This document shows positions 9,745 to 18,248 of a stretch of 28,639 bases of DNA, piece after piece. The notes beneath the pieces are model-generated. The model searched no databases. It was not told the origin of the DNA and saw only the letters and a program-made list of their open reading frames with translations. Made by a program: the position numbers and the translations under genes. Source of the DNA: Terfezia claveryi (Eukaryota > Ascomycota > Pezizomycetes > Pezizales > Pezizaceae); NCBI GenBank assembly GCA_015179025.1, contig WHUX01000427.1:1-28639 (forward strand), read 5' to 3'. Numbering within the stretch: position 1 is the stretch's first letter; every line of letters begins with the position of its first letter.

Positions 9745-10099
9745 AGAAGTCGGATGTTTGAGGGAATGGGTTTTTCTATGTCAGTTTCAAGGCTATTCTC
9801 TCTATGGGGTTATGTTATCTCGTTAGCTGTATTTCTTTTGCTTGCGTGTGGTCGTGTGTTTCTTTTTCATAAAACGTGTTCACTGGAAGCTGGGACGGGG
9901 AAGGTTGGTAGATGTAATTTGGTGGGAGGAAAGAGTATGCATTGCGTTGGATTTCATTTCTTGGTGTTGGAGGTCGTAAGGAACTTCTGCTGTGAATGAG
10001 GTTTTTTTTTGTTTATGGAAGATATGTTTGGTAATTAGCAAATGGAATGCAGATTAAAAGGAGAACATTTGCACACGCAGAGAGTATAACGGTCAAGTA

Positions 10100-10370
10100 A
10101 AGAACGTGACGAGTAGGAATAGAAACATCTGAAGGGCAATTATTGGATAGGGCAAGTTATGAACACGAGGTGTCGGATTAAAAATATCTGAAGGGCTATT
10201 GTAGGATGGGGAAATTAGAAACGCGGGGGTTTGGCTAAGAAACATCAGAAAGACAAACGTAGGATGGAGAAGATAGAAACGCGAGGTGTGGATTAGGAAC
10301 ACCTGAAGAGCTATTGTAGGATAGAGAAGTTAAGGACGTGGGGCAAGGGCAAGGAACACCGGAAAGAGGA
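10100..10370. repeat. Degenerate ~58-bp tandem repeats
   Basis: About five units share the order AACGCGAGGTGT, GGAACACCTGAAG, GCTATTGTAGGATGG and GAAGTTAG with many substitutions. They lie in the right arm of element D and encode nothing evident. Confidence 0.7.
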
Positions 10371-10640
10371 TTGGGAGATGGATACCATGAGAGAACGAAA
10401 TAGATGAACAGTGACGCGGGAACGACAACAGAAGGTTAGATGTGGTCGGGAGGATAGACAGGTAAAAGTGTATTAGCAAAGTCAATTCAAAGGCGAAACG
10501 TTAAGAACGCGGGACGTCGGCTTGCATGGTAACAGCACAGCTTAAGTAAGAGTTAGAGTAGAAATGTTGGAAGTGGTTATCGTACGTCCCGAGAGTTAGA
10601 GGAAATACCTCTGCGTCACAACGTTGAGTTTTGCTATATG

Positions 10641-10669
10641 GCGTCAGGTGCGTCTGACGCACCTGACGC
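10641..10669. repeat. 29-bp subterminal palindrome of element D
   Basis: Two perfect 14-bp arms, GCGTCAGGTGCGTC and its complement, flank a single central T. It ends 20 bp inside the right end of the transposon and contains the GCGTCAGG core also found at the left end. It may be a paired transposase binding site or a hairpin. Confidence 0.8.
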
Positions 10670-10681
10670 AAATAACGTAGT

Positions 10682-10689
10682 TGCTGATG
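10682..10689 (-). repeat. Right terminal inverted repeat of element D
   Basis: TGCTGATG is the exact complement of the left end. GA at 10690-10691 is the right copy of the probable target duplication, after which LTR B resumes. Confidence 0.75.
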
Positions 10690-10691
10690 GA

Positions 10692-10968
10692 GGTATGCGA
10701 ATCATCATGGGTCAGGTAATATATTACAATTCGATAGATTAGAGGCCTGACGAACCCCGCTTCCTATATATGTACCCACTTCCTATATTTAGCTTTTGAC
10801 TCTTTAAGCAATGTTCTAAGTTCTAAGTTGGAAGACCAATTCTAAGTTTACCTCACACCTGTATGTGCAGTTAGGCCTAAGTTATATGATCTTGCCTTTG
10901 CCTACTAATAACTCTCTAAATACCTGTATTTTGACAACATTGCCTAGATTACCAGCTCACCTCTAACA
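10692..10968 (+). repeat. 5' LTR of element B, second fragment
   Basis: It aligns over its whole length with the right part of the LTR at 18874-19179 and ends in the same CTCACCTCTAACA. With the 30 bases at 1038-1067 the LTR is 307 bp, against 306 bp for its partner. Confidence 0.9.
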
Positions 10969-11309
10969 TTACATTACTTCTAACTCTCGGGACCAGCAAT
11001 ATTGCTTTATTTGCCTCTCTCATCTCTATACTGTCGGAATCCCTTCTAGAGCACTCTAGAAGCAACGTTTCTTCACTTGAGTTAAGGGACAGGCTCCCTT
11101 GGTTCCTTTGCTACCAACGTTCTGTTGGACAACCCTCAAAAAGGCCGGAATATGGCTTAAAGAGATGTCGCTGGATTATTTGGCTATATGAGTGACATCA
11201 GAAATAATTATTTCCCCCTCCTATATACTTATTAACTTGTTCAAAATGACTTACTAATCCTATATTAAGATCTCCAGATCTATTGAGTCTTAGATCTTAA
11301 GCGACATGC

Positions 11310-11530
11310 TCCTAGCTAGGCTTCTAAGGCCCTGAACGAGCCTCTATAGCCCCAAACAAGCCTCTATGGCTCCAAACAAGCCTCTACGGCCCCAAATGAG
11401 CCTCTGTGGCCCCGAACAAGCCTTTAAGCCTACGAGCAAGCAAAGCTCTCAAGCGAGCAAAGCTTTCAAGTGAGCAAAGCCCTCAAGTGAGCAAAGCCCC
11501 TGAGTGAGCAAAGACCCCAACTGAGTACCC
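11310..11530. repeat. Short imperfect tandem repeats in element B
   Basis: About five units near CCTCTATGGCCCCAAACAAG are followed by about five units near GAGCAAAGCCCTCAAGT. Units differ by one or a few bases, mostly transitions. Confidence 0.75.
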
Positions 11531-11930
11531 CGAGTGTACAAATAAACAAGACCCCCTCCTACTAAGATTACTCAGTCCTTCCAAACTACGTTACAAGCCA
11601 TAGCTGCTAGATGTTAAAGCTCAATTCTACAGATGTTTAACCTAATATTCTCAGTGATGTCTGAGTGAGTTAGTGGGCTTAGGATGATATTTTATCCTAG
11701 GTAGGGACCCTATACCCCCATTGCTTGCCAATATACATGCGCCTATAGAGGGAGTAGAGTGAGTGAAGATAGTTGGTCGGAACGTCCTCTAGCAGAGGGA
11801 GAGTAATGTTACGGCTAAGATTATGCAGACCGGGCCAGCGCCACCTAATAGTAGGTGGCCAGATATCGAGTGAGTGAGCTTATAAGCCCTCTAGTGAACT
11901 TATAAGGCCCTAGATAAGTTCACCTCTAAT

Positions 11931-12178
11931 GATATGAGCTTGATGAGATCACCTCCAGCGATATGAGCTAGATGAGCTTACTTCTGGCGATATGAGCTAA
12001 ACGAGCTCACCCCCAGTGATATGAGCTAGACAAGCTCACCTCCAGTGATATGAGCTAGATGAGCTTACCTACAGCAATATAAGCTAGACAAGCTTACCCT
12101 TGGTGATATAAGCTAGACAAGCTCATCCTCCATGATATGAGCTAGACAAGCTTATCCCCTACAATATGAGCTAAAACC
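11931..12178. repeat. 29-bp minisatellite, eight full units plus a partial one
   Basis: Units begin GATATGAGCTAGA at 11931, 11960, 11989, 12018, 12047, 12076, 12105 and 12134, with a partial ninth at 12163, so the period is a strict 29 bp. Each unit contains an AGCT core. The copies are contiguous, without spacers, so this is not a CRISPR array. Confidence 0.9.
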
Positions 12179-12563
12179 AAGCTCCAGAACAAATATCAAG
12201 TCAATCAATAGATGAAGACATAGTACCTTTTACTTTCCTACTCGTCACCTTTTCCCTGTAGGTTTTTTGGTGAAAGGTTTGGTTTTTAATGGCCATGGCA
12301 TGCATGTATAGACATACTGGTCTTGTGGTACCCTGTTAGGGAGAGAGGTATCTAATGATGTTTGGTTAGTACCTAGCCACCACCATTACCTGAGTCTTTA
12401 TTATAGCTTAAGTAAAAGACCTACCCTCCACCGGGATAACTAATACCCTACTACATTGCTGACTGTGATGGCTTGATCACCTATATAGATGCGGGTAGTG
12501 CATCAGGTATGCAAACATCAAAGGAATTGGGTAAAGGAAGTGTGTAGCTTCTGATATTAGATC

Positions 12564-12568
12564 TTATA
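12564..12568. repeat. Left target-site duplication of element A (TTATA)
   Basis: TTATA precedes the TGTCACAAC start of the 5' LTR and recurs at 18766-18770 directly after the 3' LTR. A 5-bp duplication is normal for Ty3/gypsy integrases. Confidence 0.93.
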
Positions 12569-13085
12569 TGTCACAACTGTGTTCTTAGTCTTGATTTGAC
12601 ACTCGAACAGGCTTGTTCGGGTGTCGTGCTGTTTTGACACTCGAACAGGCTTGTTCGGGTGTCGTCGATGGGTGATTGTTATCTTAGCTTCCGAGATAGG
12701 AATCTCGGGAAGCTTATTCCTTCCACGGCCTTGGCCTGGAATCATGTATATATATCTTCGTCCCTCCGCCCTCTCGTTGGATCCCCATCCAATGTCTTAT
12801 ATATCCAATACAGGGCCTTGCTTCTCTCCACGTTGGTGCATCTACCTTGTGCACCTCCTTGTCTCGCCTTATCTCTGCAGCCCAGCTGCCTCCCTTGACA
12901 CACGTGGCAACTGCTTCCGCGTATCTCGTGTCCCTTGCCCTCTGCCCCTCTTGCCTCTTGCCCTTGCCCCCCATCCCAGCCTTCCCCTAGTCACACACAT
13001 AGCGTTCCTATGTGTGTCTTGCCCTAGCCTCTGCTTTCTCCCCAGCATACCCCTTGGTCGCCTTGTTCCCAGAGCCCACGTTACA
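12569..13085 (+). repeat. 5' LTR of element A (517 bp)
   Basis: It begins TGTCACAAC and ends CGTTACA, and pairs with 18249-18765. U3 carries two 28-bp palindromes (12598-12625 and 12636-12663) and an inverted repeat at 12686-12714. A TATATATA box lies at 12747-12754. The C/T-rich remainder is presumably R and U5. Confidence 0.95.
12747..12754 (+). promoter_or_regulatory. TATA box of the 5' LTR of element A
   Basis: TATATATA lies about 33 bp after the conserved inverted repeat in U3. The same arrangement is seen at 18427-18434 and in LTR F at 25972-25979. It probably drives the genomic transcript. Confidence 0.65.
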
Positions 13086-13117
13086 CTACGTTGGATCACT
13101 CTGATCAACCGGTACGC
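13086..13117 (+). promoter_or_regulatory. Primer-binding region / hairpin after the 5' LTR of A
   Basis: Directly after the LTR, CTACG is followed by GTTGGATCA, a CTC loop and TGATCAAC, which can fold into a stem with one bulged G. Element F has a matching hairpin at the same place with different paired bases. A tRNA primer site starting TGG at 13092 is possible, but I could not assign a tRNA. Confidence 0.5.
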
Positions 13118-13120
13118 TTA

Positions 13121-14329
13121 ATGGCTGCCCAAGACACCACCCCCGCGCTCGCAGCCAGATTTCGAGCCTAGCAAGCTCTACCCATTCCCATGAACCAGGA
13201 CGATTTCGGCAGCTATCGTCAGACCATTATCGATATATACCTGGCGGTGGATGCCTTAGGCCAACGACTGGAATTAGCCATACATGAAGGCCAACAAAAA
13301 CAGACCAGAACCAATGATGAGGTCACGATACTCACCGAAGACCTCCTCTCCTGCCAGGCTGACCTCGCAACCGCCCAGAACGCCTTGATCAATGAAAGAA
13401 GGACCATCCAGAGCCTGAATAGAGCCCTGGACACAATCCAAGCAGCCCCAGCACCACAAGCACTACAGGCACCCAAGACCCAGGATCTCCCTACCCCGCT
13501 AAAGTTCAATGGCGACAGGACTCGCCTGAAAGCCTGGAAAAATTCCATTAAAATCAAACTAACTGGGGATACTGCAAAATTCCCTACCGTTCAGCACTGA
13601 TTAGCTTATGTATATGGCCTATTGGAGGGCAGAGCTTTGGACCAGGTCCAACCCTATGTGCTCGATGACCGCTTCAACCTCCCTAATGTTGCTGCTCTGC
13701 TCACAATCCTCGACCGTGCCTTCGGAGACCCAGACCCCGTGGGTACGGCAACTCGCGCTCTCCGAGCACTAAAACAGAAGGGCCATGACCTCTCAACATA
13801 CGTAGCAGAATTCTCAAGGTTGGCAGCAGAGGTGGAGTGGAAAGATCGGGTGAAGCTGGAACAGTTCAAGGAAGGCCTCAATATTGAGCTCAAACAGGCC
13901 CTCCTCCAATCTCCAGATGTTAAAACCCTGGATGAATTCATTGATCAGGCATCCAAGATGGAGCAAAAGATGGCTAGGTTGAGAGTCCAGGTCAGCGCCA
14001 CCAGTACCTATCGGCCTCCTGTGAAAACCCAGCACCCCTAGCAACAAACTCGACCCCAGAACCCTAGCCCTCAGACCCAAGCTACAGCCAATAAGCCAGC
14101 CCACCCATCTCTGGTGGCGGGCGGCACCACCCCCATGGATTTATCATCAGGAAGGCCCCGCCTGACACAAGAAGAGAGGGAACGTCGCCGTAACAATGGG
14201 TTGTGCATTGTCTGTGGGAAAGGGGACCACTTCATCGTGGCCTGTCCCCTCTGCAAATACCGCTCCTTGGCCGTACATGCGATATCCGAGACCCTGGAAG
14301 AGTCGGGAAAAGTGGAGTCCCTTGCCTAG
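13121..14329 (+). pseudogene. Gag of element A, three premature stops
   Basis: This is the structural nucleocapsid precursor. The frame starts at ATG 13121, 36 bp after the LTR, and runs to TAG 14327-14329, a stop kept in elements E and F and so probably the true gag end. Premature stops lie at 13169 (TAG), 13598 (TGA) and 14039 (TAG), all explicable as C-to-T changes. The N-terminal third is helical, with coiled-coil character (DEVTILTEDLLSCQADLATA). The middle is a retrotransposon gag domain (LTILDRAFGDPDP...ALRALKQKG...YVAEFSRLAAEVEW). A CCHC zinc knuckle CIVCGKGDHFIVAC lies near 14206-14247. Pol overlaps its end in the -1 frame. Confidence 0.88.
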
Positions 14330-14350
14330 TTACTGACACTAGCAAGGGAC
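14305..14350 (+). promoter_or_regulatory. -1 ribosomal frameshift signal between gag and pol (A)
   Basis: GGGAAAA at 14305-14311 lies in the gag frame as G-GGA-AAA, a canonical -1 slippery heptamer. After five bases comes a stem-loop, 14317-14350, whose arms GTCCCTTG and CAAGGGAC extend through CTAG/CTAG across one bulged C. The gag stop lies inside the stem. Pol is open in the -1 frame from here. Element F keeps the whole signal and element E keeps it with one changed base in the heptamer. Confidence 0.8.
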
Positions 14351-17300
14351 CTATCCTGGGTCATTTGTCTTTGTCGTCTTTCTCTGTTCCTGCATCTATG
14401 TCTGTGGATGAATCTCGCTTATTTGGTGAGCATTTTGTAGTACCAATAACTGTTAAATTCAATGGTAAAACAGTGGTAATATCAGCTCTCATAGATTATG
14501 GTGCTTCATGAATAGCCTTCATTGATCAGACCTTTGTCAGTAAAAATTCGATACCAACAGCCAAGCTAAAGACCCCCCGCCTTCTTGATGTCATTGATGG
14601 CCGACCTATCTCTTCCGGGGCTATTACCGACCTCGCATGCCTACCTAGTGCCATTGGAGACTATTCTGAAAGCCTCCCCATGTTTGTAACTAAGCTCAAA
14701 TACCCCATTGTCCTGGGGATCCCCTGGCTCCGAATGCATGATGTCTCCATTAACTTTGGATCTTACACCTTGAACTTTAACAGCAGGTATTGCGAGAAGC
14801 ACTGCGGTGCCCCACAGACTGCCGTTAAAGGATTATGTGCCCTACCACCCCCGATAGAGAATCCTAGCCAGGTGATGGCAGAAACCCCCCCACTAAAACC
14901 CCTCGATATCAACTTCATTGGAGCAGGGGCCTTTGCTTACCTTACCAGAAGGCACAAGCTGAAAGCCCATACTCTATCAATCTGCGAAGTTAACCTGGAA
15001 ATTAATAAGCTGCGGTCCAAGGAAGAATGGAAGTCTATGGTGCCGGGTGAATACCACGAATTCATTGACTTGTTCTCTGAGAAAGCCGCGGAGAAGCTTG
15101 CCCCCCATCGACCATACGACCACACAATTCCACTAGTAGAAGGTAAGACCCCCCCTTATGGACCTCTCTATGGGATGTCCCGGATGGAACTGGAAGCTCT
15201 GAAAAAGTATCTGGAGAAAAACCTCAACAAGAGCTTCATTGGCCACAGCTCCTCTCCAGCGGGTGCCCCGGTGCTGTTCGTGAAGAAGTCGGATGGCTCT
15301 CTTCGGTTGTGTATTGATTATCGTGGCCTGAACGAGATAACGGTCAAGAACAGGTACCCCCTACCTCTGATCCAGGAAACATTAGCCAGGCTCTCCAAGG
15401 CAAAATGGTTCACTAAACTGGATTTGAGGGGAGCCTATAACCTGGTCCGAATAGCTGAAGGTGAAGAGTGGAAAATAGTCTTCCGTACCCGGTACGGGCA
15501 CTTTGAGTACAATGTCATGCCTTTCGGCTTAACCAACGCCCCGGCCTCTTTCCAGCACTTTATTAATGATACCCTACGAGACTTTTTGGATGTGTTCTGC
15601 ATAGCCTACCTAGACGATATCCTGATCTATTCAGACACCCTGGCAGAGCACAAAATCCATGTCTAACAAGTACTGGAAAAGCTGGAGCAAGCCGGATTAT
15701 ACCTCAAGCCTGAGAAATGCGAGTTTCATGTGTAGGAGGTCAAGTATCTGGGGTTCATTATCACTACCGAAGGTATCAGGATGGATCCCATTAAGGTTGC
15801 CGCTGTCCAGGAATGGCAAATCCCAGCAAATCTCAAGGATGTCCAAGCCTTCCTAGGGTTCGCTAACTTTTACCGGCGGTTCATTCTAGGGTATTCGAAG
15901 ATCGTAGGCCCCCTCACCGCCCTGACCAAGAAAGACCGGCGCTTCGACTGGAATCCAGAAGCCCAATCTGCCTTCCAGAACCTCAAGGAAGCTTTCTGCT
16001 CAGGACCGATCCTGGCCCATTTCGATCCGGACAGTGAATGTATCGTGGAGACTGACGCCTCCGACTATGTCTCCGCAGGAATCTTGTCTCAGTATGTCAA
16101 GGGGATCCTCCACCCAGTGGCATACTTCTCAAAAAAGCACTCTCCGGCTGAGTATAATTATGAAATCTATGATAAAGAGTTAATGGCCATTGTGCGAGCG
16201 TTCGAGGAGTGGAGGCCACACCTGGAGTCAGCCAAGGGGATCATCGAGATGCTATCCGATCATAATAATCTTGAGTACTTCACCACCACTAAGCTGCTGA
16301 ACCGACGGCAGGCTAGGTGGTTGGAGTTCTTATCTCGATTCAACTTCAAGATCAAGTATCAGCCTAGAAAAGCTGGGGGTAAGCCGGATGCACTGACCAA
16401 GAGATCAGGAGATCTCCCTAAAGGGGGGGATGAAAGGCTGAAGTACCAAAATCAGGTGGTACTGAAACCTAAAAATCTCAACCTGGCGGCCACTAGCCAT
16501 TCTGATGCTGATGCTGATGCTGATACTGATGCTGATGCTGATGCTAAAGCTGAAGCGAACCCAGGAGCAGATCTCCTTCTGCGGATACAACGGGCATATG
16601 CGGAGGACAACCTGGTTAAGGATATAATCGCTGCAGTGGAGTCTGGACAGCGCCGTCACACTAAGATTTCCCTAGCCGAGTGCACTACTCAGGACGGCCT
16701 CCTATACCACCTAGATCGGCTCTATATACCTGAAGGAGAGCTGCAGATGCAGCTGATTAAGGAACACCATGATACCCTGGCTGCGGGTCATCCTGGAGTA
16801 GCTAAAATGTTAGAGCTGCTAGCTAGGCAATATACGTGGATTGACCAACGGAAGGAGGTGGAGCGGTACATACGGAATTGCCATGTCTGCAAGCGTGCCA
16901 AACCTACCCACCACGCTCCGTATGGTACCCTGAAGCCCCTGGAAGTCCCAGAACAACCCTGGCAACACCTGACTATGGACTTCGTCACCGGATTACCAGA
17001 AGACTCGGGATTCAATGCCATCTTAATGGTAGTGGATCGGTTGACAAAAATGAGGCATGTAATACCCTGTCGAGACACCTGCTCAGCCCCTGAATTGGCA
17101 TCCCTTTACCTGAATAATGTCTTCCGTTACCATGGCCTCCCGGCGTCAGTGGTCTCAGACCGCGGCCCTCAGTTCGTCGCCGACTTCTGGAGAACCTTCT
17201 GTGAGCTGCTGGGTATTGAAGTACACCTGTCCACGGCATACCACCCTCAGACTGATGGCCAGTCAGAACACATGAACGCCATCATGGAGCAGTACCTGAG

Positions 17301-18033
17301 GGCGTACATCAATTATCAGCAGAATAACTGGGTTACGTTGCTGGCGACCTGCGAGTTTTCCGCCAACAACCACTTCTCCGAGACCCTAAAGACCTCCCCA
17401 TTCCTGGCCAATTATGGCTGGCACCCTCGGTTCGTAGACTCCCTGGCACCTCTGCGCAAGGCCAGGGAGAATGCCCCAGCCAAGGACTTCGCAACAGAGA
17501 TCACAAAACTCCATGCTACCTTGAAGGCTGAGTTGGCCTACACCTAAGCCAGGCAAGCGGAGTATGCCAATGGGTCCCAGTTGCCAGCTCCTAAATACCA
17601 CCCAGGGCACCAAGTATGGCTCTCCAGCAGGCACTTCCGAACGGAACGGCCATCTCGCAAGCTAGATCACAAGTTCCTAGGCCCCTACGAGGTGTTAGCA
17701 GCTGTGGGCACTCATGCTTATCAGCTGAGGTTTCCTAAGGATATCAAGCGCCATCCGGTCGTTTATGTCTCGGAGATCGAGCCAGCCGCCGACGATCCCC
17801 TTCCCGGGCAAAAGCACCCCCCACCTCCTCCAGTGGTGATCGCAGGTGAAGAGAAGTGGGAGGTTGAGGAGGTACTGGACTCAAGAAAACGCTATGGACG
17901 AGTTCAGTATAAGGTCAAGTGGTTAGGGGATGAGGAGGCTACCTGGCAACCTGCAGAGGACTTGGAGAATGCACAGGATTTGGTCGCCCTATTCCACCAG
18001 CAATACTCAAGGAAGCCTCGCCCAATGGAATGA
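14308..18033 (+). pseudogene. Pol of element A: PR-RT-RNase H-IN-chromodomain, four stops
   Basis: This is the polyprotein that copies and integrates the element. One frame runs from the frameshift site to TGA 18031-18033, broken by stops at 14509, 15664, 15736 and 17545. Domains by position: aspartic protease (ALIDYGAS near 14485, a D-x-G motif); reverse transcriptase (15270-15780, YLDD at 15607-15618); RNase H (about 16020-16400, TDASDY and YDKELMAI); integrase with an HHCC zinc motif (16768-16910) and D,D,E core (MDF near 16977, SDRG near 17156, SEHMN near 17266); a GPY/F-like LGPYEVL near 17680; and a chromodomain (about 17857-18010) that may guide insertion to heterochromatin. An Asp-Ala repeat fills the linker at 16498-16557. 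Confidence 0.93.
16498..16557 (+). repeat. In-frame GATGCT microsatellite in pol linker
   Basis: About nine 6-bp units encode alternating Asp and Ala between RNase H and integrase. Elements C and E have an ordinary, non-repetitive linker here, so the expansion belongs to element A or its near lineage. Confidence 0.9.
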
Positions 18034-18248
18034 TGTTGTGTCTTTTGAGAGTCATACGGTGGGGCCCGTCCGACTCTCGTTCTTCTCGTTCTTCTCGTTC
18101 TTCTCATTCTTCTCGCTTTTCTCGTTCTTCTTGTTGTTTGGAGTTGGAATCCTTGTCGTTGCCTTTGTTGTTGTTTCCTGTATTGATTTTGCCGGTTATC
18201 GTGCCCAGGCCTCCTAGTCGCTGGAGCTCCAGCCTAAAGGGGGGATAG
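18034..18248 (+). other. 3' untranslated region and polypurine tract of element A
   Basis: The pol stop is followed by a 32-bp palindrome at 18047-18078 (GAGAGTC...GACTCTC), then six 9-bp units near TCGTTCTTC (about 18075-18135). The interval ends in the purine-rich AAAGGGGGGATAG touching the 3' LTR, the expected plus-strand primer site. Confidence 0.8.

Larger units (their letters stand above)
1068..10689. mobile_element. Element D: multi-gene Plavaka-type DNA transposon
   Basis: Both edges are fixed by the interrupted LTR of element B. The ends are perfect 8-bp inverted repeats (CATCAGCA at 1068-1075, TGCTGATG at 10682-10689). A conserved TGCGTCAGG follows 10-11 bp further in at both ends. 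The dinucleotide GA lies outside each end, and removing one copy restores the length of the intact LTR, so the duplication is GA. A 2-bp duplication suits the CMC/EnSpm-like superfamily to which Plavaka is related, although the ends do not read CACTA. Inside lie a Plavaka transposase and up to four further genes, in two divergent groups around a roughly 1-kb spacer at 5714-6713. Confidence 0.85.
9745..10689. other. Right non-coding arm of element D
   Basis: No convincing gene is present. The first 300 bases probably hold the 3' UTR of the DUF6532-like gene, and TGCGTTGGA recurs at 9943-9951. From about 10100 to 10370 there are about five degenerate units of about 58 bp. The last 120 bases carry the subterminal motifs and palindrome. 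Confidence 0.5.
10969..12563. other. Non-coding interior of element B (left part)
   Basis: No gag or pol frame is present. At 11310-11530 lie short imperfect repeats, first about 20 bp (CCTCTATGGCCCCAAACAAG) and then about 18 bp (GAGCAAAGCCCTCAAGT). At 11775-11830 a stretch resembles the polypurine tract and LTR start at 18840-18890, with TGTTACGG at 11807, suggesting a related older LTR inside B. From 11931 there is a 29-bp minisatellite. The rest is featureless to me. Confidence 0.5.

Noticed and set aside
9754..9999. 81-codon hydrophobic frame after the DUF6532-like gene
   Set aside because: It starts ten bases after the stop in probable 3' UTR, with no leader, splice site or recognisable domain. 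Length alone is not support.
10587..10998. 14-bp inverted match (GTCCCGAGAGTTAG and its complement) across the right end of D
   Set aside because: Matches of this length are expected by chance about once in a window this size, and one arm lies outside element D.
11931..12178. CRISPR-like array of 29-bp repeats
   Set aside because: Units are directly contiguous without spacers, vary by point changes, and lie inside a fungal LTR element. It is a minisatellite.
13092..13106. Assignment of a specific tRNA primer
   Set aside because: TGG is present at a suitable place, but sites in A and F differ and I cannot match either to a known tRNA end by eye.
12621..13121. 166-codon open frame on the plus strand
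   Set aside because: It lies almost wholly in the 5' LTR of element A and recurs in the 3' LTR. The C/T-rich LTR happens to lack stops in this frame.
14327..14680. Intron joining gag and pol
   Set aside because: The overlap, slippery heptamer and stem-loop explain the frame change better, and no consistent splice pair is shared by A, E and F.
18034..18248. An env-like third gene after pol
   Set aside because: Only about 215 bp separate the pol stop from the LTR, and they are repeats, a palindrome and the polypurine tract.
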